Below are positions 58,562 through 64,000 of a DNA stretch of 64,000 nt, piece after piece. The position numbers and the translations under genes were made by a program. Within the stretch, counting starts at the first letter, position 1. Each line of letters starts with the position of its first letter. This DNA is from CAVYXF01 sp963772335. GTDB lineage: Bacteria; Pseudomonadota; Alphaproteobacteria; Rhizobiales; Rhodomicrobiaceae. The notes beneath the pieces were generated by a model. It was given only the letters and a program-made list of their open reading frames with translations. It was not told where the DNA came from and searched no databases. Location: NCBI GenBank assembly GCA_963772335.1, contig CAVYXF010000003.1, positions 744,001 through 808,000 of the forward strand. The letters run 5' to 3'.

Positions 58562-59506
58562 ATGCGGCTCGAAACACTGCTCGGCAAAGCCTGGTCCCTG
58601 TCTTTCATCGGCGCGCTGCTGGTGTGGCTGGTCACCATCGCGTTCACCGGCGGCCAGGGCGCCGGCGGAATGATCACCGCGGCGCTGTCGCTGGCGGTGT
58701 TCACCGTGATCGTCGGCACCGGACAGATGTTCGTCATCACGCTCGGGCCGGGAAATGTCGATCTCTCGCTGCCCGCCAATATCGGCCTCGCCAGCGCAGT
58801 CGCCATGAAGGTCATGGACGGCAACGACGCCATGGTCGCGGTCGGCCTCGCCGCCGCGCTCGCCTGCGGCACCCTCATCGGCGCCTTCAACTATCTGCTG
58901 ATCTGGCTGCTCCGCATCCCGCCGATCATCGCAACGCTCTCGGCCAGCTTCATCATCCAGTCCGCCGATATCAGCTATGGCCGCGGCCTGCAGATCAAGC
59001 CGCCTCCCGGCTTTGCCGATTTCACCAATCTCCAGCTCTTCGGCGTGCCTGTCCTCGCAATCCTCACCGTGCTGTTCACCATCGGCGCCGGCTTTGCCTT
59101 GCAGCGGATGATCTATGGACGCTCGGTGCTGGCGATCGGGCAGAACCGCCGCGCCGCCTGGCTCGCGGGCGTCAATGTCGGCCGCATCCGATTTTTGACC
59201 TACACCTTGTCGGGCGCGCTCGGCGGCCTCGATGGCGCGCTGCTGGCCGGCTATTTCCGCGGCGCCAATGTCGATATCGGCAACGAATATCTGCTTGCCT
59301 CGCTCGCCGTCGTGGTGATCGGCGGCACCTCGGTGGCGGGCGGCAAGGCCAATGTCGCCGGCATCTGGGGCGCGGCGCTGTTCCTGGTTCTGCTGCAGAC
59401 CATGCTCAACACCTTCGGGGTCAGCGCCGCCATCCGCCTGGTGCTGACCGGCGCGATCATCGTCGCGATCATCACCGCGGCAGGCGGCCAGAAAGCGCAG
59501 CTTTGA
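58562..59506 (+). CDS. Sugar ABC transporter permease 2
   Basis: A 314-residue permease of the same family. Motifs are FVITLGPGNVDLSLPANIGL, RIPPIIATLSASFIIQSADI, and LLASLAVVVIGGTSVAGGKA. ATG 58562 follows the first permease after five bases. Two different permeases with one two-domain ATPase form a complete ribose/autoinducer-2-like importer; a kinase or isomerase that would reveal the sugar is absent. Confidence 0.92.
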   Translation: MRLETLLGKAWSLSFIGALLVWLVTIAFTGGQGAGGMITAALSLAVFTVIVGTGQMFVITLGPGNVDLSLPANIGLASAVAMKVMDGNDAMVAVGLAAALACGTLIGAFNYLLIWLLRIPPIIATLSASFIIQSADISYGRGLQIKPPPGFADFTNLQLFGVPVLAILTVLFTIGAGFALQRMIYGRSVLAIGQNRRAAWLAGVNVGRIRFLTYTLSGALGGLDGALLAGYFRGANVDIGNEYLLASLAVVVIGGTSVAGGKANVAGIWGAALFLVLLQTMLNTFGVSAAIRLVLTGAIIVAIITAAGGQKAQL

Positions 59507-59573
59507 GGAGGGCTGAGCAGGGAAGCTCAATCTTCGTTCGGGGAGAGGATTTCGGCTAAGTCTCTGAATTTGC

Positions 59574-59650
59574 TGGTACCGCTGCCCCGGTTCGAACGGG
59601 GGACCTCTTGATCCACAATCAAGCGCTCTAACCAGCTGAGCTACAGCGGC
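59574..59650 (-). tRNA. tRNA-His (GTG), CCA encoded
   Basis: A 77-base cloverleaf on the minus strand: acceptor GCCGCTG (59650 downward) with CAGCGGT, D-arm AGCTCAGCTGGTTAGAGC, anticodon arm CTTGA-TTGTGGA-TCAAG with GTG, and T-arm CCCCGTTCGAACCGGGG with one offset base. The base before G1 is T, not G, the discriminator is A and position 72 is T. Many alphaproteobacterial tRNA-His lack the G at -1, so this fits. Confidence 0.93.
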
Positions 59651-59869
59651 ACTGTACTGGCCGGGTCGAAAATTAAGCCGATCGGGCACGGCTTGCAAGC
59701 AAAAGCCCAAAAAAATTGGGCTTGTGGGGGGCCGCAAGACCCAAGCGCCGCGCTACTGGGAGGCATATCAACTGCGCGCGCCGACAAAATAAAAGCGGCC
59801 GCTGGTCTGCGACCGCATCACTTATCATAAATATCGTCGCCAGGAGACCGCGCCGACCTGTGCCTACAC

Positions 59870-60484
59870 TCAGCACATGCGGCCGGTTTGCGCCGCACGG
59901 GTCAACTGCTCCTTAAAGGGAGCGGTCGTCTTGCCGGCGATATCGGTCGTCAAGGTCTGCAATTCACGCAGCTGCTTGGTCATCGCCGTAAACTGGCCGC
60001 TAACATAGGCGGTCTGTAAGTCCACCAGATCGCGTACGCTGCGCACGCCGGCGAAATCCCGCACAAAAGCGAGATTGCTCTGCGCATTCGCGCGGCCGAA
60101 CTCGAGCAGCTTACTGTTGAGCTGGGTCATACCGGTTGCGAGTTCCTCGGCGCTGGTGCGAAATGCATGCGAGACGGTTTCGTAAGCCTCGCTCGCTGCC
60201 GAACAGAGATCGCCCATATTCTCCGGGCGAATGCCGATCGCCATGCGGAAGCTGTCTTCCGCGTGCTTTTCGAAGCTTTGCTGGCGTGTGCCGGGATTTG
60301 CAACAGGGAGCTGCACGACGGTCTCGATCTTCTCGGCTGAACCTACGCCTGCCATTTCGGAGCTGCTCACCTGTTGGTCCTCATCGCCGACCGGCTCGTC
60401 ACGAATAGGCTCGATCGGGGGAGCGCTGCAAGGGCTGGAGAACGGGGGATTGTTCTCGTGGTCGTCATCGACGGGATGGGTCAT
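59870..60484 (-). CDS. Phasin family protein 1
   Basis: A 204-residue protein with a Phasin_2 domain in its C-terminal 130 residues: SFRMAIGIRPENMGDLCSAA, SEAYETVSHAFRTSAEELAT and AQSNLAFVRDFAGVRSVRDL, then LQTAYVSGQFTAMTKQLREL. The N-terminal 65 residues are acidic and Pro/Ser-rich. Phasins coat polyhydroxyalkanoate granules. Likely in an operon with the other phasin 92 bases upstream. Confidence 0.87.
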   Translation of the reverse strand: MTHPVDDDHENNPPFSSPCSAPPIEPIRDEPVGDEDQQVSSSEMAGVGSAEKIETVVQLPVANPGTRQQSFEKHAEDSFRMAIGIRPENMGDLCSAASEAYETVSHAFRTSAEELATGMTQLNSKLLEFGRANAQSNLAFVRDFAGVRSVRDLVDLQTAYVSGQFTAMTKQLRELQTLTTDIAGKTTAPFKEQLTRAAQTGRMC

Positions 60485-60576
60485 ATCCGTCTCCTTTGCC
60501 TCGGTGGGAGGCGAGGCATGGCGGTCCTGCCAGATCCGATCGCGGTCTGATCCGGCAAGACATTGATCTGCGCCGT

Positions 60577-60957
60577 TTAGACGTTCAGATTCGGCTGGGC
60601 CTTCTGCGCGGCGCTGGCGAGGACGCGGGAGAGCTCCTGAGCCTGCTGGGCATAGGTCTCCATCTGGTTGCGCGCATACTGAGTCTGGATGTCCATAGCC
60701 TCTTTCACGTCGCGCGCCTTTACCAGGCGGGAAGCCGCGTCAAAACCCGCGCGGGTATTGGCCTCGGCATAGGCAAGGGTCTTTTCCTGCAGCTCTTTCG
60801 CGCCGACCGTGAAAACTTCGGTGGACTTGACGAGCATGTCCTGGGCCTGCCGGGCCGCATCGACGAAGCGGTCATAAGCGTCCTTGGCCTGCTCGACCGA
60901 CTTGCTGGCAATTTCACGAACGGAAGCGGGAATTTCGAGATCGGGAGTGTATTGCAT
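60577..60957 (-). CDS. Phasin family protein 2
   Basis: A 126-residue phasin: EIASKSVEQAKDAYDRFVDA, VKSTEVFTVGAKELQEKTLA and DIQTQYARNQMETYAQQAQE are typical amphipathic helices of the family. TGCA-rich sites lie 80-140 bases upstream. Together with phasin 1 it suggests storage of polyhydroxyalkanoates; no phaC is in the window. Confidence 0.9.
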   Translation of the reverse strand: MQYTPDLEIPASVREIASKSVEQAKDAYDRFVDAARQAQDMLVKSTEVFTVGAKELQEKTLAYAEANTRAGFDAASRLVKARDVKEAMDIQTQYARNQMETYAQQAQELSRVLASAAQKAQPNLNV

Positions 60958-61036
60958 CGGGTTTCCTCGTTAAGTAGCGGGCGACAGGAGAATCAGGATC
61001 TGTCCGTCCCGGCAACGGTCATTATCATGATCGTTG

Positions 61037-61098
61037 TGCAATGCAATATATTTTTGCAGTGCGAAAAAAACAAGGCGTTCTGCAAAATTTTTTTGCAA
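61037..61098. promoter_or_regulatory. TGCA-rich sites upstream of the phasins
   Basis: TGCAATGCAA (61037-61046) and TGCAGTGCGA (61055-61064) are direct repeats 18 bases apart, followed by TTCTGCAAAA (61079) and TTTTGCAATT. PhaR repressors are known to bind TGC/GCA-rich palindromes before phasin genes, so these may be PhaR operators. No phaR gene is in the window. Confidence 0.5.
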
Positions 61099-61265
61099 TT
61101 GGCGCGAGTGGGGGCAAGGTCTGCTCGCGTCTTTACCACGACGCCAAAGGAGCACGGCTTGGGTAAAAAAACCGCTGAAAGCGCGCGCGGCTGATTGTAT
61201 TGAAGACAAGCGGCATCTCTTTGCGTTGTGGCCTCGCTTTTAGCGCCGTGTCCGAAGTGGCATTT

Positions 61266-62505
61266 ATGAGTGTGAAAACAGACAGGGGCGGCGTTTCGAT
61301 CGCCCTTGGCGATCTCTTGGTCGCAGAAGCCCCCGTCTGGGTTTGGGACGTGGGGGCGCGCAAAATCCTATGGGCGAACCGTGCCGGCCAGGCTTTCTGG
61401 GGTGCCGACACGCTGGAGAACCTGCGCGCGCGCCGCTTCGATCCTCGCAACAAAACCTTAAGCCATATCGCCGCGCTCGCGACCGAAGGCGGGCCTTCAA
61501 GGGAATGGACGGAGAGCCTCGCCCTTCCCGGCCGCGCGGACCGTGGTCGTGTCACCTGCTATCTGCAGAGTTTGGAAGTTGCGGGCGGACGTCCTGGGCT
61601 GATCGTTAAGGCGCTCGAGGCAGCAGGGCAGCTGCCCGAAATCATCAGCGCCACCAGATGCCGACGCAGCGGGGGTGGATGGGGCCGACAGCAAGGCGCT
61701 GAAGTCGATTGCCGTCCAGCTCGACGCAGCGCGCAGCCGCCGCCGCGGTAAAGCGACCAAGTCGGGGCTCTCAAGCGCAAATATGCCAGCAGCACCCCCC
61801 GAGGCGTCTTCCTCACAGGCGCATGCCGCGCTGATCCGGGAACTGTGCCATGAGCTGCGCAATCCCCTCACAGTAATTATCGGCTATGCCGAACGTATTC
61901 GGGATGGCGATCGCAGCCGCAGTCATGCCAAGGTCGTGTCTTACGCGCAGAACATCCTAGAAGGCGCGCAGCTCGCCATGGACATTCTGCGCGACTTCTC
62001 GGGCCGGCTCGTGGAAAGCGCCGCGCCGTCGCAACCGCCCACAGCGGACGTCAAGGCCGCCGTCGAAAGCTGCCTGCGCCTCGTTGCGCCGCTCGCCAAA
62101 CAGGCGGGCTTGCGCCTCTCCAAGTCGCTCGGCAAACATCTGCCGCAGCTCATGGCCCAGGACCGCGCGCTGAAGCAAATCATGCTGAATGTGCTGCTCA
62201 ACGCCGTGCGGCATCAAAAGACCGGTGGGCGCATTGCTGTGAAGGCGCGCCGACTGCGCGACGGCCGCTTGCGGATTGTCATCAGCGACGACGGCATCGG
62301 CATGACCAAGAAGGAAATCAAGGCGGCGCTGCACGGCAAGCCGGCGCAGCAGCCGCGGCCGGGGAGCCTTTCCGGACTCGGCCTGCCGCTTGTCAAGCGG
62401 CTTGTCGAGGACGCGGGCGGCGCCATTACCATCGAAAGCGCGCGGCGCAAAGGCACGACCGTCGAGATCCGATTCCCGCCGTCAAGCCTTGTCAGCCCGA
62501 GCTAG
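61266..62505 (+). pseudogene. PAS-type histidine kinase, one frameshift
   Basis: The N-terminal part has a PAS-like opening (PVWVWDVGARKILWANRAGQ, FWGADTLENL). Its frame is lost near 61653, where one extra base turns PDADAAGVDGADSKALKSIA into unrelated sequence. The C-terminal part keeps the H-box LCHELRNPLTVIIGYAERI, N-box IMLNVLLNAVRHQ, G1 SDDGIGMTK and G2 GLGLPLVKRLVEDAG. Restored it would have about 413 residues. Its stop overlaps the photolyase stop on the other strand (CTAG at 62502-62505). Confidence 0.87.
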
Positions 62506-63953
62506 TCCGCCGGATTTTGGGCGCCGCCGATCTCCTGAAAGGCCGCCAGCGCCCGCTTGCGTCCGGTATCGTGATCGACGATAGGGCGCGGATAGCTCTT
62601 GCCCAGCACAACATCCGCCGCGGCAATGACAGCGTCCGGTGCGAGCCAGGGCGCATGAATGTGCTCGTCGGGGAGCTTCGCCAACTCCGGCACCCATCGG
62701 CGCACATAGGCGCCAGCCGTATCGAATTTCTTGCCCTGCAGCACCGGATTGAACACGCGAAAGTAGGGCGCTGCATCGGCGCCGGACCCGGCCACCCACT
62801 GCCAGCTCGCGGAATTATTGGCGAGGTCGGCATCGACGAGCGTATCCCAGAACCAAGCCTCGCCCTTTTGCCAGGGGATCAGCAGATGTTTGATGAGCAG
62901 CGAGGCGACAATCAGGCGCACGCGGTTATGCATCCATCCGGTCGCCCAGAGCTGGCGCATTCCGGCATCGACGATTGGGTAGCCGGTCTCCCCCTTCTGC
63001 CAGGAGCGCAGTGCGTTGCGATCGCGGCGCCAGGGGAAGTCGGCAAACGCCGGCCGGAACGGTTCATCCGGCAGCTGCGGAAAGTAACACAGCAGGTGAT
63101 AGGAAAACTCGCGCCAATAGAGCTCGCGGAGGTAGCTGCCGGCGCCTTTGCGCGCGCCGCCCTCGGCTGCCGCATCGACGGCATGCCAGATCTGGCGCGG
63201 GCTGAGTTCGCCGAACGCCAGATAGGGTGACAGACGCGATGTTCCCTCCAGGCCAGGCGCGTTCCGGTCGCTGTCATAGTCGCGGATTGCGGAGTCGACG
63301 AAGGCGTGGAGGCGCTCACGCGCGCCGCGCTCGCCGGGCGTCCAGGTCTCGCGCAGACCGCCCGCCCAGTCGGGATTGGTCGGCTCGAGCTTCCAGTCGG
63401 CCAAGTCTTCGCTGTTCGGCCAGGTGGATGGTGCAGGAATGTTTGGTGGTGCGGGGAGCGGCGCGGGTGGCGGCTCCTTGGCGAGTGCCGCCTTCCAATA
63501 GGGTGTGAACACCTTGAAGGGATCACCGCTGCGGTTGTGCAGCGCTTCGGGCTCGTTCAGCAGGTGGCCGGAAAAGCGCTGGCAGCCAATCGCGCGCTTT
63601 CCGAGTGCCTCAGCCAGGGCGGCCTCGAGTTTCACCATGTAAGGTTCGTAGCCACGCGTGAAATAGACCGCACTCGCGCCCGTTTCATCGACGAGCCGCA
63701 ACAGCACCGGCAGGGCTTCGCCTCGGCGCAGGATAAGGCGCGAACCGCGCTCGCTCAATGCATCGCCGAGCGCGCGCAGGCTCCCCGCCAGCCACCAGCG
63801 GCTCGCGCCGCCAAGTCGCCAGCGGCCGGCAGTTTCATCATCCAGAATATAGAGGGGAATGATAGGCCGGCTCTCCTCGATCGCAGCACGCAAAGCCGGG
63901 TGGTCGGCAAGCCGCAGGTCGCGGCGAAACCAGAGCAGGATGGGGTTGGTCAT
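62502..63953 (-). CDS. phrB: Deoxyribodipyrimidine photo-lyase
   Basis: A 483-residue class I CPD photolyase that repairs UV cyclobutane pyrimidine dimers using light. N-terminal antenna domain ILLWFRRDLRLADHPALRAA; FAD domain with SRLSPYLAFGELSPRQIWHA, ELYWREFSYHLLCYFP, and WQKGETGYPIVDAGMRQLWATGWMHNR (given here only as markers of the FAD site, about residues 315-345); WQWVAGSGADAAPYFRVFNP follows. The start has GGGAGG upstream. Length is normal. Confidence 0.95.
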   Translation of the reverse strand: MTNPILLWFRRDLRLADHPALRAAIEESRPIIPLYILDDETAGRWRLGGASRWWLAGSLRALGDALSERGSRLILRRGEALPVLLRLVDETGASAVYFTRGYEPYMVKLEAALAEALGKRAIGCQRFSGHLLNEPEALHNRSGDPFKVFTPYWKAALAKEPPPAPLPAPPNIPAPSTWPNSEDLADWKLEPTNPDWAGGLRETWTPGERGARERLHAFVDSAIRDYDSDRNAPGLEGTSRLSPYLAFGELSPRQIWHAVDAAAEGGARKGAGSYLRELYWREFSYHLLCYFPQLPDEPFRPAFADFPWRRDRNALRSWQKGETGYPIVDAGMRQLWATGWMHNRVRLIVASLLIKHLLIPWQKGEAWFWDTLVDADLANNSASWQWVAGSGADAAPYFRVFNPVLQGKKFDTAGAYVRRWVPELAKLPDEHIHAPWLAPDAVIAAADVVLGKSYPRPIVDHDTGRKRALAAFQEIGGAQNPAD

Positions 63954-64000
63954 GGGCCTCCCTTATGGGAATTTTCCTGGCTGCTTTCCGCCACCTAAAG

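Overview
The window looks like a chromosomal stretch of a high-GC alphaproteobacterium, most likely a member of the Hyphomicrobiales (Rhizobiales). The reasons are the aroA-cmk-rpsA-sppA-ihfB-lapA block followed by trpFBA-accD-folC, the families TIGR02300, DUF1489, DUF2852 and IalB, two phasin genes, and a tRNA-His without the usual extra 5' G. No rRNA, CRISPR array or complete prophage is visible. Species cannot be named from the sequence alone.

Layout. 0-3.2 kb: the end of a gamma-glutamyltransferase gene, a small secreted protein, L-2-hydroxyglutarate oxidase and a TIGR02300 protein. 3.3-15 kb: a compact housekeeping block on the + strand (shikimate, CMP kinase, ribosomal protein S1, SppA, IHF-beta, LapA-like, RidA, tryptophan synthesis, acetyl-CoA carboxylase beta, FolC). 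15-18.3 kb: a TRAP transporter with a frameshifted binding protein. 18.4-26 kb: YqeY, DUF1003, an aldehyde dehydrogenase, then a LysR regulator divergent from wrbA-mhqO-mhqD, which looks like a quinone/electrophile detoxification operon, and a Tat-exported DUF3500 protein. 26-39.7 kb: a broken serine hydrolase, a membrane protein ending in a primase-type winged helix, an orphan biotin carboxylase/BCCP subunit, a cysteine synthase-glutaredoxin fusion, a TetR regulator, membrane proteins, a Tat-exported metallo-hydrolase and a transaldolase.

39.7-47.3 kb is the most disturbed part. An IS4-family element lies just upstream of xerC, and its sequence is scrambled at the 10-20 base scale with xerC sequence. 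An intact copy of the same element lies in opposite orientation at 46.0-47.3 kb. A broken glutathione transferase gene, an IalB-type protein and a YejA-like peptide-binding protein lie in or beside this region. 47.4-53.3 kb carries an SRPBCC protein, small membrane proteins, a TIM-barrel isomerase, a radical SAM enzyme, a histidine kinase and a glutathione transferase. 53.3-59.5 kb holds a frameshifted gmd and a ribose-type sugar ABC importer whose ATPase gene carries three frameshifts. 59.5-64 kb holds tRNA-His, two phasins with TGCA-rich sites upstream, a frameshifted histidine kinase, and a photolyase gene whose stop codon overlaps the kinase stop.

At least nine single frameshifts occur in otherwise well-conserved genes, all after 15 kb. 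Together with the mosaic IS region, this suggests either residual indel errors and mixed alleles in the assembly or a burst of gene decay. I favour the first for most of them, but the sequence alone cannot decide. No wholly new system stands out. The best candidates for new biology are the membrane/primase-C hybrid protein, the cysteine synthase-glutaredoxin fusion, the radical SAM protein and several unannotated palindromic operators.
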